Origin: Yinghuangia elevatio
Lineage (GTDB): Bacteria; Actinomycetota; Actinomycetes; Streptomycetales; Streptomycetaceae
DNA length: 64,000 nucleotides
Direction of reading: 5' to 3'
Assembly (NCBI RefSeq): GCF_040649515.1
Contig: NZ_JBEZFP010000002.1
Span: 97,644-161,643, forward strand
Both the position numbers and the translations under genes were made by a program. Every line of letters begins with the position of its first letter. Positions within the stretch are counted from its first letter, which is position 1. The notes beneath the pieces are model-generated. The model searched no databases. It saw only the letters and a list, made by a program, of their open reading frames with translations, and had not been told where the DNA came from. Below, piece after piece: positions 53,833 to 61,836 of this stretch.

Positions 53833-54741
53833 ATGGGAGCCCAACTTCGGGTCTACCGGCGTCGGATCCGTTCCGTGTCGGCGACCAAGAAGATCACGCG
53901 CGCCCAGGAGCTCATCGCGGCGTCGCGGATCGTCAAGGCGCAGCAGCGCGTCGCGGCGGCGAAGCCGTACGCCGACGAGCTGACCCGCGCCGTCTCCGCG
54001 GTCGCCACCTTCTCCAACGCGAAGCACCCGCTGACCGAGGCGAAGCCGGGCGCGAGCCGTGCCGCGGTGCTGCTGGTCACGAGTGACCGCGGTTTCGCGG
54101 GCGCGTACAACTCCAGTGCCATCAAGGCCGCCGAGCAGCTCATCGAGCTGCTCAGCGGTGAGGGCAAGGACGTGGACCGGTTCGTCATCGGTGCCAAGGG
54201 CATCGGCTACAACCGGTTCCGCGGCCGCGACCTCGCGGGCGAGTGGAGCGGGTTCTCCGACAACCCGGAGTACACCGACGCGAAGAAGGTGGCCGGCGCG
54301 TTGATCGACGCGTTCGTCCTGCCGACGGAGGACGGCGGTGTGGACGAGATCCACATCGTCAGCACCGAGTTCGAGTCCATGCTGACGCAGAACGCGGTCG
54401 CGAAGCGGGTGCTCCCGCTCGTGGTCGAGGACTCGTACGAGGAGCCGTCCGGCGGCGCCTTCCCGCTCTACGAGTTCGAGCCTTCGGCCGCGGGGGTGCT
54501 CGACGCCCTGCTGCCGCGGTACGTCGAGAGCCGCATCTACAACGCCCTGCTCCAGTCCGCCGCCTCCGAGCACGCGGCCCGGCGCAAGGCGATGAAGTCG
54601 GCGACCGAGAACGCCGAAGAGCTCATCCGTACTTTGACGCGGCTTGCGAACAACGCCCGTCAGGCCGAGATCACCAACGAAATCAGCGAGATCGTCGGCG
54701 GCGCGGACGCCCTGGCCGACGCGACCGCGGGGAGTGAATGA
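53833..54741 (+). CDS. atpG: ATP synthase F1 subunit gamma
   Basis: 302 residues. The family termini are clear: GAQLRVYRRRIRSVSATKKI at the start and AARRKAMKSATENAEELI with ARQAEITNEISEIVGGADAL at the end. It is the rotor shaft. The stop overlaps the first possible atpD start (ATGA). Confidence 0.97.
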   Translation: MGAQLRVYRRRIRSVSATKKITRAQELIAASRIVKAQQRVAAAKPYADELTRAVSAVATFSNAKHPLTEAKPGASRAAVLLVTSDRGFAGAYNSSAIKAAEQLIELLSGEGKDVDRFVIGAKGIGYNRFRGRDLAGEWSGFSDNPEYTDAKKVAGALIDAFVLPTEDGGVDEIHIVSTEFESMLTQNAVAKRVLPLVVEDSYEEPSGGAFPLYEFEPSAAGVLDALLPRYVESRIYNALLQSAASEHAARRKAMKSATENAEELIRTLTRLANNARQAEITNEISEIVGGADALADATAGSE

Positions 54742-56198
54742 GAATGACTGCCACTGCAACGCCGGCCCTGGCCACGGGCCGGGTCGCCCGGGTCATCGGC
54801 CCGGTCGTCGACGTGGAGTTCCCCGTCGACGCGATGCCGGAGATGTTCAACGCGCTGCACGTCACGGTCGACCTGACCGGTCAGGGCGAGGGTGAGGGCG
54901 AGGGCAAGAAGCTCCTCACCCTGGAGGTCGCCCAGCACCTCGCGGACGGCATGGTCCGCGCGATCTCGATGCAGCCGACCGACGGCCTGACCCGCGGTTC
55001 GATCGTGTCCGACACCGGCTCGGCCATCTCCGTGCCGGTCGGCGACGGCACCAAGGGCGTGGTGTTCAACGCCCTCGGCGAGCCGCTGAACGTGCCGAAG
55101 TCGGAGTTCACGGTCACCGAGCGCTGGCCGATCCACCGCAAGGCCCCGGCCTTCGACCAGCTCGACTCGAAGACCGAGATGTTCGAGACCGGCGTCAAGG
55201 TCATCGACCTGCTGACCCCGTACGTCAAGGGCGGCAAGATCGGTCTCTTCGGTGGTGCGGGCGTCGGCAAGACGGTCCTCATCCAGGAGATGATCGTCCG
55301 TGTCGCGCGCAACCACGACGGTGTGTCGGTGTTCGCGGGCGTCGGCGAGCGTACCCGTGAGGGCAACGACCTCATCGACGAGATGAAGGAATCGAACGTT
55401 CTGGACAAGACCGCGCTGGTCTTCGGCCAGATGGACGAGCCGCCGGGCACCCGCCTGCGCGTCGCCCTGTCGGGTCTGACCATGGCGGAGTACTTCCGCG
55501 ACGTGCAGAAGCAGGACGTGCTTCTGTTCATCGACAACATCTTCCGCTTCACGCAGGCCGGTTCCGAGGTCTCCACGCTGCTCGGCCGCATGCCGTCGGC
55601 GGTCGGCTACCAGCCCACGCTGGCGGACGAGATGGGTGTGCTCCAGGAGCGCATCACCTCGACCCGCGGTCACTCGATCACCTCGATGCAGGCGATCTAC
55701 GTCCCCGCGGACGACCTGACCGACCCGGCCCCGGCCACGACGTTCGCGCACCTCGACGCCACGACGGTGCTCTCGCGACCGATCTCGGAGCTCGGCATCT
55801 ACCCGGCCGTGGACCCGCTGGACTCGTCGTCCCGCATCCTCGACCCGCGGTACATCTCGCAGGAGCACTACGACTGCGCGACCCGCGTCAAGGGGATCCT
55901 GCAGAAGTACAAGGACCTGCAGGACATCATCGCGATCCTCGGTATCGACGAGCTCTCGGAAGAGGACAAGCTCGTCGTGCACCGCGCGCGTCGCATCCAG
56001 CGGTTCCTGTCGCAGAACACCCACGTCGCGAAGCAGTTCACCGGTCTCGACGGATCGGACGTCCCGCTCTCCGAGACGATCGAGGCGTTCAACGCGATCG
56101 CGGACGGCAAGTACGACCACGCCCCGGAGCAGGCGTTCTTCATGCTCGGCGGTCTCGACGACCTCGAGAAGAAGATCGCCGAGCTCGCCAAGGGCTGA
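54738..56198 (+). CDS. atpD: ATP synthase F1 subunit beta
   Basis: 486 residues from ATG 54738, or 484 from ATG 54744, where GGAG is better spaced. P-loop GGAGVGKT at about 172-179, the catalytic GERTREGNDL and the DELSEED lever (written DELSEEDKL here). It is the catalytic subunit of the enzyme. Confidence 0.98.
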   Translation: MRMTATATPALATGRVARVIGPVVDVEFPVDAMPEMFNALHVTVDLTGQGEGEGEGKKLLTLEVAQHLADGMVRAISMQPTDGLTRGSIVSDTGSAISVPVGDGTKGVVFNALGEPLNVPKSEFTVTERWPIHRKAPAFDQLDSKTEMFETGVKVIDLLTPYVKGGKIGLFGGAGVGKTVLIQEMIVRVARNHDGVSVFAGVGERTREGNDLIDEMKESNVLDKTALVFGQMDEPPGTRLRVALSGLTMAEYFRDVQKQDVLLFIDNIFRFTQAGSEVSTLLGRMPSAVGYQPTLADEMGVLQERITSTRGHSITSMQAIYVPADDLTDPAPATTFAHLDATTVLSRPISELGIYPAVDPLDSSSRILDPRYISQEHYDCATRVKGILQKYKDLQDIIAILGIDELSEEDKLVVHRARRIQRFLSQNTHVAKQFTGLDGSDVPLSETIEAFNAIADGKYDHAPEQAFFMLGGLDDLEKKIAELAKG

Positions 56199-56310
56199 GG
56201 CGGCACGTTGTGAGGCGCGAGGGGCGGTCCGGTACGGGCCGTCCCTCGCCCTACGCGGACGGCATCCGTTCTTGGGGCGGGTTCCGTGCGCACCGCGACT
56301 CGCCTTCGGG

Positions 56311-56329
56311 CGGGTCCGTCGCGGACCCG
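56311..56329 (+). terminator. Hairpin between atpD and atpC
   Basis: CGGGTCCG (56311-56318) pairs with CGGACCCG (56322-56329) around TCG. Imperfect repeats of (A/T)TCGCC(T/C)TC(C/G)GGGCGGG flank it. It lies in an unusual 299-base gap and may partly end the operon transcript. Confidence 0.5.
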
Positions 56330-56386
56330 GATTCGCCTCCGGGCGGGCCGGATTCGCCCAGGCGGGCCCGGCGGCCGCGGTCCCGG

Positions 56387-56417
56387 TTGGAATCGGGGTC
56401 CGCGGGACCGATATTCT
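56387..56417 (+). promoter_or_regulatory. Possible promoter upstream of atpC
   Basis: TTGGAA (56387-56392) and TATTCT (56412-56417) with 19 bases between, about 80 bases before the atpC start. The spacing is slightly long. It would let epsilon be made independently of the rest. Confidence 0.4.
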
Positions 56418-56497
56418 GACAGCATCCCGCTCCGGAGATCCGGTGCCGGGACACGGGCAGGCGCGCGGCGTCCGTCCGTACGACCTGAGGAGCCACG

Positions 56498-56878
56498 TTG
56501 GCTGAGCTGCACGTCGAGCTGGTCGCGGCCGACCGCAAGGTGTGGTCGGGCGAGGCCACGATCGTGGTCGCCCGGACCTCCGATGGCGACACCGGTATCC
56601 AGCCCGGACACACCCCGGTCCTCGGAGTGCTCCAGTCCGGCCCGGTGACCATCCGCCAGGCGGACGGCACCACCATCGTCGCCGCGGTCCACGGCGGCTT
56701 CGTCTCGTACGCGAACAACGAACTGTCGCTGCTCGCGGAGATCGTCGAGCTCGCCGACGAGATCGACGTCGCCCGTGCCCAGCGCGCTCTCGAGCGGGCC
56801 GGTCACGAGAAGGACCTCGCCGCCGAGCGCCGGGCGGACACGCGCCTGCGCGTCGCCGGCGTAGGCGTCGGGCACTGA
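56498..56878 (+). CDS. atpC: ATP synthase F1 subunit epsilon
   Basis: 126 residues from TTG 56498 (GAGGAG upstream). The N-terminal beta-sandwich (LHVELVAADRKVWSGEAT, GDTGIQPGHTPVLG) and the C-terminal helical hairpin are present. It couples rotation and inhibits hydrolysis. It stands 299 bases after atpD. Confidence 0.95.
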   Translation: MAELHVELVAADRKVWSGEATIVVARTSDGDTGIQPGHTPVLGVLQSGPVTIRQADGTTIVAAVHGGFVSYANNELSLLAEIVELADEIDVARAQRALERAGHEKDLAAERRADTRLRVAGVGVGH

Positions 56879-56948
56879 CGCCGGAACGCCGGAACGAACC
56901 CAGGCGTCGGCCGAGACCGGTACGCGGAACACGAGGAGGTCTGACGAG

Positions 56949-57560
56949 ATGGTCCTCGTGCTGCTGATTGTGGTCGTGGCCGTCGTCGTGGCGACCGCCG
57001 CCGCGATCGGCGCGTTCGCCGTACGGCGCCGACTGGTCCAACGTCCCGGCGGGACGTTCGACTGTTCGCTGCGCCGTCTGCCAGATGTACGCGCCGCCTC
57101 CCCGGACGACGGGGAGGCGGGGCCCGCCGCGGCGTCGTCCGGGAGCTCGGTCCCGGAGGGCGCCGCTGCTGATTCCCCCGGACTTGCCGGAGCCGCGGGT
57201 CCGTCGGCCGCCGGGGAGTCCGGCGGCGACGCGGAGCCGCCGCTCGCGGTGCCGCCCCTGGACCACGGCAAGGGCTGGGTGTTCGGCATCGCGCGGTACA
57301 ACGGGGACCGCATCGAGTGGTTCCGGGTCTTCTCCTACTCCCCGCGCCCGCGCCGGGTGCTGGAGCGCCACGACATCGTGGTCATCGAACGCCGCCTGCC
57401 GGTGGGCCAGGAGGAACTGGCACTGCTCGCCGGGTCGGTGGTGCTGGTCTGTAGCCACAACGGCGTGCTGCTCGAACTCGCGATGAGCGAGGACGCGCTG
57501 ACGGGGTTCCTGGCCTGGCTCGAGGCCGCCCCGCCCGGTCAGCGCGTCAACGTCGCCTAG
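56949..57560 (+). CDS. DUF2550 family membrane-anchored protein
   Basis: 203 residues. One N-terminal helix (VLVLLIVVVAVVVATAAAIG), then RRRLVQRPGGTFDCSLR, a long Ala/Gly/Ser-rich linker (about 50-100) and a C-terminal domain (GKGWVFGIARYNGDRIEWFR). This family regularly follows atpC in Streptomyces. The linker is longer than in most. Function is unknown. Confidence 0.88.
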   Translation: MVLVLLIVVVAVVVATAAAIGAFAVRRRLVQRPGGTFDCSLRRLPDVRAASPDDGEAGPAAASSGSSVPEGAAADSPGLAGAAGPSAAGESGGDAEPPLAVPPLDHGKGWVFGIARYNGDRIEWFRVFSYSPRPRRVLERHDIVVIERRLPVGQEELALLAGSVVLVCSHNGVLLELAMSEDALTGFLAWLEAAPPGQRVNVA

Positions 57561-57604
57561 GCAGGTCGCCTACGCGGTGTCCTCCGACACGGCCGAACCG
57601 CGGC

Positions 57605-58177
57605 TCAACGGTTCGCGCCGGGCACCCACAGGACGTCGCCCTGCTCGCGGTTGGCGTGCCGGGCGAGGATGAACAGCAGGTCGGACAGCCGGTTCAGGTA
57701 CTTCGCGGTGAGCGGGTTCATGGTCTCGCCATGCGTCTCCAGGGCCGCCCAGGTGCTGCGCTCGGCGCGGCGGGCGACCGTGCGGGCCTGGTGCAGCAGG
57801 GCCGCGCCGGGGGTGCCGCCGTTGAGGATGAAGCTGCGCAGCTTCGGGAGTTCCTCGTTGTAGCGGTCGCACGCCGCCTCCAGGGCGTCCACGTACGACT
57901 CCTCGACGCGGAGCGGCGGGTACTTCGGGTCCGGCACGATCGGCGTGCACAGGTCCGCGCCCACGTCGAACAGGTCGTTCTGGATGCGGGTCAGGAGGGC
58001 GACCACGTCCTCCTCCAACGCGCCCGTCGCCAGGGCGACTCCGATGACCGAGTTCGTCTCGTCGACGTCGGCGTACGCGGCGAGCCGGAGGTCGTTCTTG
58101 GACGTACGGCTCATGTCCCCGAGCGCCGTCGTGCCGTCGTCGCCGGTGCGCGTGTAGATGCGTGTCAGATTGACCAT
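57605..58177 (-). CDS. Cob(I)alamin adenosyltransferase, PduO type
   Basis: 190 residues from ATG 58177. RIYTRTGDDGTTALGD (ATP loop), AYADVDETNSVIG and the basic ARTVARRAERSTWA helix are the PduO signatures. It adds the 5'-deoxyadenosyl group to cob(I)alamin, making the cofactor used by the mutase encoded 3.6 kb to the right. It converges on the DUF2550 gene and diverges from murA. Confidence 0.95.
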   Translation of the reverse strand: MVNLTRIYTRTGDDGTTALGDMSRTSKNDLRLAAYADVDETNSVIGVALATGALEEDVVALLTRIQNDLFDVGADLCTPIVPDPKYPPLRVEESYVDALEAACDRYNEELPKLRSFILNGGTPGAALLHQARTVARRAERSTWAALETHGETMNPLTAKYLNRLSDLLFILARHANREQGDVLWVPGANR

Positions 58178-58242
58178 GCGCCCAAACCTACGCGGCGTGT
58201 CAGCAAATGAACGCGGGGGTGTCACCAGGTTGCGACATGCGT

Positions 58243-58271
58243 TCGGTGGGGCTCGTGTGAGCCCATACGAT
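58243..58271 (+). promoter_or_regulatory. murA promoter with possible leaderless start
   Basis: TTCGGT (58243-58248), 17 bases, TACGAT (58266-58271), then only 6 bases to the murA ATG at 58278. No ribosome site precedes that ATG, so transcription probably starts at or next to the start codon. Confidence 0.5.
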
Positions 58272-58277
58272 GCCGTG

Positions 58278-59552
58278 ATGGACAGGTTCCGGGTGACCGG
58301 CGGGGCGAGGCTCGCCGGCGAGGTGCGTATCACGGGCGCGAAGAACAGCGCGCTCAAGCTCATGGCCGCCGCATTGCTGGCGGAGGGGGAGACCACCCTT
58401 GAGGAGGTCCCCCGGATCCTCGACGTGCAGATCATGAGCGAACTGCTGCGCCGCCTCGGCTGCGTGGTCGAGGGGGAGACCAGTGGGACGGTGCGCATCG
58501 ACGTGCCGGCGTCGCCGGGGTACGAGGCGGACTACGACCTCGTGCGCAGCATGCGCGCGTCCATCTGCGTCCTGGGGCCGCTGCTCGCCCGCTGCGGCGA
58601 GGTTCACGTGGCGTTCCCGGGCGGCGACGCGATCGGCTCGCGCGGGCTCGACATGCACATAGACGGGCTCGTCAAGCTCGGTGCGACGGTCGAGAACGAG
58701 CACGGCTACCTGATCGCGAAGGCCCCCAAGGGCCTGGTCGGGACGCCGGTGTGGCTGGACTTCCCCAGCGTCGGCGCGACCGAGAACATCCTCATGGCGG
58801 CGGTGCTGGCGAAGGGCACCACGGTCATCGACAACGCCGCGCGCGAGCCGGAGATCGTCGACATCTGCACGATGCTGACGGAGATGGGCGCGAAGATCGA
58901 GGGCGCGGGCAGTTCGACGATCGAGATCCACGGGGTCGAGGGCCTTTCGCCGATCGTGCACCGCACGGTGCCGGACCGGATCGTGGCGGGGACCTTCGCG
59001 GTGGCCGCGGCGGTGACGCACGGGGACGTGACGGTGCGCAACGCGCGGCCGGAGCACCTGGAGATCGCCCTCGACAAGCTGACGGTGTCGGGCGCCTCGG
59101 TCACCTCGACCGACGACGGCTTCCGTGTCGTGATGGACCGGCGGCCGGGGGCGGTCGACGTGGTGACGCTGCCGTACCCGGGGTTCGCGACGGACATGCA
59201 GCCGCAGTTCGCGGTGCTCAACGCGGTCTCGGACGGGCACGCGATGATCACCGAGAACATCTTCGAGGCGCGCTTCGTCTTCCTCCAGGAACTGCTGCGC
59301 CTGGGGGCGTCGATCCGCACGGACGGCCACCACGCCATCGTGCGCGGCGTCGACCGGCTCTCCGGCGCCCCGGTGCTGGCGACGGACGTGCGGGCGGGTG
59401 CGGGGCTGGTGCTGGCGGGTCTGGTCGCGGACGGCGAGACGCTGGTGAGCGGGGTGCACCACATCGACCGCGGCTACGACGACCTGGTGAACCAGATCAC
59501 CGCGTTGGGCGGCTCGGTCCTACGTGAGCCGGAGCCCGAGTCGCGCTTCTGA
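58278..59552 (+). CDS. murA: UDP-N-acetylglucosamine 1-carboxyvinyltransferase
   Basis: 424 residues. ITGAKNSALKLMAAALL binds substrate, and PGGDAIGSRGLDMHID is the active-site loop. The catalytic Cys of most MurA enzymes is Asp117 here, the same exchange as in mycobacterial MurA, which prevents fosfomycin alkylation. Other residues of the enolpyruvyl transferase fold are kept. It makes the first committed intermediate of peptidoglycan. The gene is probably leaderless. Confidence 0.96.
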   Translation: MDRFRVTGGARLAGEVRITGAKNSALKLMAAALLAEGETTLEEVPRILDVQIMSELLRRLGCVVEGETSGTVRIDVPASPGYEADYDLVRSMRASICVLGPLLARCGEVHVAFPGGDAIGSRGLDMHIDGLVKLGATVENEHGYLIAKAPKGLVGTPVWLDFPSVGATENILMAAVLAKGTTVIDNAAREPEIVDICTMLTEMGAKIEGAGSSTIEIHGVEGLSPIVHRTVPDRIVAGTFAVAAAVTHGDVTVRNARPEHLEIALDKLTVSGASVTSTDDGFRVVMDRRPGAVDVVTLPYPGFATDMQPQFAVLNAVSDGHAMITENIFEARFVFLQELLRLGASIRTDGHHAIVRGVDRLSGAPVLATDVRAGAGLVLAGLVADGETLVSGVHHIDRGYDDLVNQITALGGSVLREPEPESRF

Positions 59553-59563
59553 GGGCCGCGTAC

Positions 59564-59578
59564 GGCCATCTGATGGCC
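59564..59578. terminator. Small hairpin between convergent murA and membrane-protein gene
   Basis: GGCCA (59564-59568) and TGGCC (59574-59578) pair, extended inside as GGCCATC/GATGGCC. It sits between two convergent genes, so it could serve both. Confidence 0.4.
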
Positions 59579-59610
59579 CGTCAGTTGAATTGCGGGGGTG
59601 GGGGCCGCCG

Positions 59611-59928
59611 TCAGTCCGGATAGCGCGTCAGGGCCAGCCTGGCGGCCTCCTCGTCCGGCGGCCACACCATCACCCGCAGGCCGTCGGTGGTCTCGACGAG
59701 GGTGCAGCGGATCCCGTCCGTGGTCAGGGCGCGGCACAGGCGCCTGCCGTGGGTCCGGTCGGCGGGCGAGGCGACGGCGACGAGCAGGCCGTAGTCGTCT
59801 TCCGTACCCTGCTTCGGCACGCGCGGGACGAGCGAGTGCCCGCGCCCGAAGGCCCAGCGCAGCAGCAGGACGAGCACCGCCATGACGGCCAGTCCCACCA
59901 GCGGCGTGAGCAGGTACGAACGGTCCAT
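59611..59928 (-). CDS. Conserved hypothetical membrane-anchored small protein
   Basis: 105 residues from ATG 59928, with GGGGAGG upstream. One helix at about 7-24 (TPLVGLAVMAVLVLLLRWAF), then a soluble domain (YGLLVAVASPADRTHGRRLC, VETTDGLRVMVWPPDEEAAR) with a mixed alpha/beta pattern. It resembles small proteins found beside murA-type core genes in streptomycetes. No known function. Confidence 0.75.
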   Translation of the reverse strand: MDRSYLLTPLVGLAVMAVLVLLLRWAFGRGHSLVPRVPKQGTEDDYGLLVAVASPADRTHGRRLCRALTTDGIRCTLVETTDGLRVMVWPPDEEAARLALTRYPD

Positions 59929-60097
59929 TTCGCCTCCCCTCCAAGACTGCCGCACCAGGCCTGCGAGGTACCAGCGGCGTCGGCCGATCGAGTGGCCGTT
60001 ACCCTCGCGAGGAGGAGTGCCCGTCAGCGCAGGCAGGATCGTATCCGCGGCCGTGCGAGCGACGGGGGCACGTTCGCATGTACGAGAGAGGTTCGAC

Positions 60098-60949
60098 GTG
60101 ACGAAGAAGATCGCCGTCATCGGTGCCGGGCTCATGGGAGCCGGCATCGCCCAGGTGTCGGCCCAGGCCGGGTACGAGGTCACGCTGCGCGACGTCACCG
60201 ACGCCGCGCTGGAGCGCGCACAGGGCGGCATCCGCTCCTCGTACGAGAAGTTCGTCGCCAAGGGCAGGATGTCCGCCGAGGACGCCGAGGCGGCCCTCGC
60301 GCGGCTCACCGTGACGACCGACCTCGAGGCGGTCGCGGACGCGGACCTGGTCGTCGAGGCGGTCTTCGAGAAGATCGAGATCAAGCAGGAGGTGTTCCGC
60401 GAGCTGGACCGGGTGGCCAAGGACGGCGCGGTGCTGGCGTCCAACACCTCGGCGCTCCCGATCACCCAGATCGCGGCCGTGACCTCGCGTCCCGAGCAGG
60501 TCGTGGGCACGCACTTCTTCTCGCCCGTCCCGCTGATGCAGCTGTGCGAACTGGTGCGCGGCTACAAGACGTCCGACGAGACGCTGGCGGTGGCGCGGGC
60601 GTTCGCCGAGGGCGTCGGCAAGACCTGCATCGTGGTCAACCGCGACGTCGCGGGCTTCGTGACGACGCGCCTGATCACCGCGCTGACCACGGAGGCCGTA
60701 CGCCTGTACGAGGCGGGCGTCGCGACCGCGGAGGACATCGACGTCGCGTGCAAGCTGGGCTTCGGCCACGCGATGGGCCCGCTCGCGACCATCGACCTGA
60801 CCGGCGTCGACATCATGCGCAATGCGACCGGCAACATCTACGAGGAGACGAAGGACGAGAAGTTCGCCCCGCCGGAGCTGCTGAACCGCATGGTCACCGC
60901 GGGCGACCTCGGCCGGAAGAGCGGCAAGGGCTTCTACTCGTACGAGTGA
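60098..60949 (+). CDS. 3-hydroxyacyl-CoA dehydrogenase (3-hydroxybutyryl-CoA dehydrogenase)
   Basis: 283 residues from GTG 60098 (GAGAGG upstream). NAD loop IAVIGAGLMGAGIAQVSA, catalytic His in VGTHFFSPVPLMQLCE, and the C-terminal domain (FGHAMGPLATIDLTGVDIM) for dimerisation. It oxidises 3-hydroxybutyryl-CoA or makes it in the reverse direction. With the MeaA-type mutase nearby it may feed the ethylmalonyl-CoA route through crotonyl-CoA, though butyrate or fatty-acid turnover is equally possible. Confidence 0.93.
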   Translation: MTKKIAVIGAGLMGAGIAQVSAQAGYEVTLRDVTDAALERAQGGIRSSYEKFVAKGRMSAEDAEAALARLTVTTDLEAVADADLVVEAVFEKIEIKQEVFRELDRVAKDGAVLASNTSALPITQIAAVTSRPEQVVGTHFFSPVPLMQLCELVRGYKTSDETLAVARAFAEGVGKTCIVVNRDVAGFVTTRLITALTTEAVRLYEAGVATAEDIDVACKLGFGHAMGPLATIDLTGVDIMRNATGNIYEETKDEKFAPPELLNRMVTAGDLGRKSGKGFYSYE

Positions 60950-61050
60950 GCCGTCCGGTGATCCGCCGCGATTGATCCGCGTGAATTCCACAAGGTCAGT
61001 TTGCGCGGAACTGCCTTGTGGCAGATGAGATGTAGGCGACACGTCGGCGA

Positions 61051-61082
61051 AGGCCGGTCCGGGAATGATTCCGGACCGGCCT
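61051..61082 (+). terminator. Strong terminator after the dehydrogenase
   Basis: AGGCCGGTCCGG (61051-61062) pairs perfectly with CCGGACCGGCCT (61071-61082) around GAATGATT, followed by TTGTC. One of the clearest terminators in the window. Confidence 0.9.
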
Positions 61083-61202
61083 TTGTCGCTGAAAGGGGTG
61101 AATTTCCTCAAGAATTTGGAGCAATCGGCAACCCCGATGGTCTGATGAGGAATCAAAAGAATACGAGAGACCCTGCGAGCAGTCCCGATCGGAGGAGGCG
61201 GC

Positions 61203-61508
61203 ATGCATGTCTGGGGCGACGACCGCGAACTGCACCTGCGCGGCACGTTGGACGTCCACTCCGCGGCGGACGTCCGGCAGCGCGTGCACGCCGCCGTCGA
61301 CGGGGCCGACGGCGATTTCGTGCTGGACGTCTCCGGAGTCGACGCGCTCGACGCCACCGGCTTGGGCCTCATTGTCGCCATACACCGCCGGGCCGGCCGC
61401 CGAGAACGCCGCTTCGTCCTGCGCGGCGTGACACCCCCCGTGCACCGCGTCCTGGTCATCACCCGCCTGCACCGAATCCTCGCCCTGGAAAACGCCATCG
61501 CCGCCTGA
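61203..61508 (+). CDS. STAS-domain anti-sigma factor antagonist
   Basis: 101 residues from ATG 61203 with GGAGG 5 bases upstream. The STAS core is ELHLRGTLDVHSAADVRQRV and FVLDVSGVDALDATGLGLIV. Thr52 stands where SpoIIAA/BldG-type proteins carry the phosphorylated Ser. It would bind an anti-sigma kinase when unphosphorylated. No kinase or sigma gene is adjacent. Confidence 0.88.
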   Translation: MHVWGDDRELHLRGTLDVHSAADVRQRVHAAVDGADGDFVLDVSGVDALDATGLGLIVAIHRRAGRRERRFVLRGVTPPVHRVLVITRLHRILALENAIAA

Positions 61509-61836
61509 CAGCGTCCGGGAGCAGCCGCCCGCGACACTCCGGGGCCGCCGACGGGGCGGAGGCCGACCTTGGGGGCCGTCCTGGGGCCGTCACGAGGGCC
61601 GCGAACGGGCTTGGTGCCACATTCCGGTGGAGGGCGAGCCGCGGCGGGGCCGACAGTTTGTCAGGTGGGGGGTCCGATATGTGGCGGGGCACACTCTGCC
61701 CAAGCTCCATTACCCGTCAGTACACTCCGAGGTAAGCAGGGCCGCGCCGGGTGCGGCGCGCGCCGGACCCCAGAGGATGTGCGGGGCCGGTAGCCGTCGC
61801 GGCCGTCGGGGCCCGGAACCCTCCCGGAGGTCCCCC
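61509..61836. other. Upstream region of the mutase gene
   Basis: 328 bases without a supported gene. TACACT at 61721-61726 is a possible -10, giving a leader of about 110 bases. No matching -35 and no B12-riboswitch-like conserved box was recognised. Confidence 0.4.

Noticed and set aside
54660..57458. 932-codon minus-strand frame opposite atpD and atpC
   Set aside because: Long antisense shadow; not a gene.
61509..61836. Cobalamin riboswitch upstream of the B12-dependent mutase
   Set aside because: No B12-box-like conserved sequence could be recognised.
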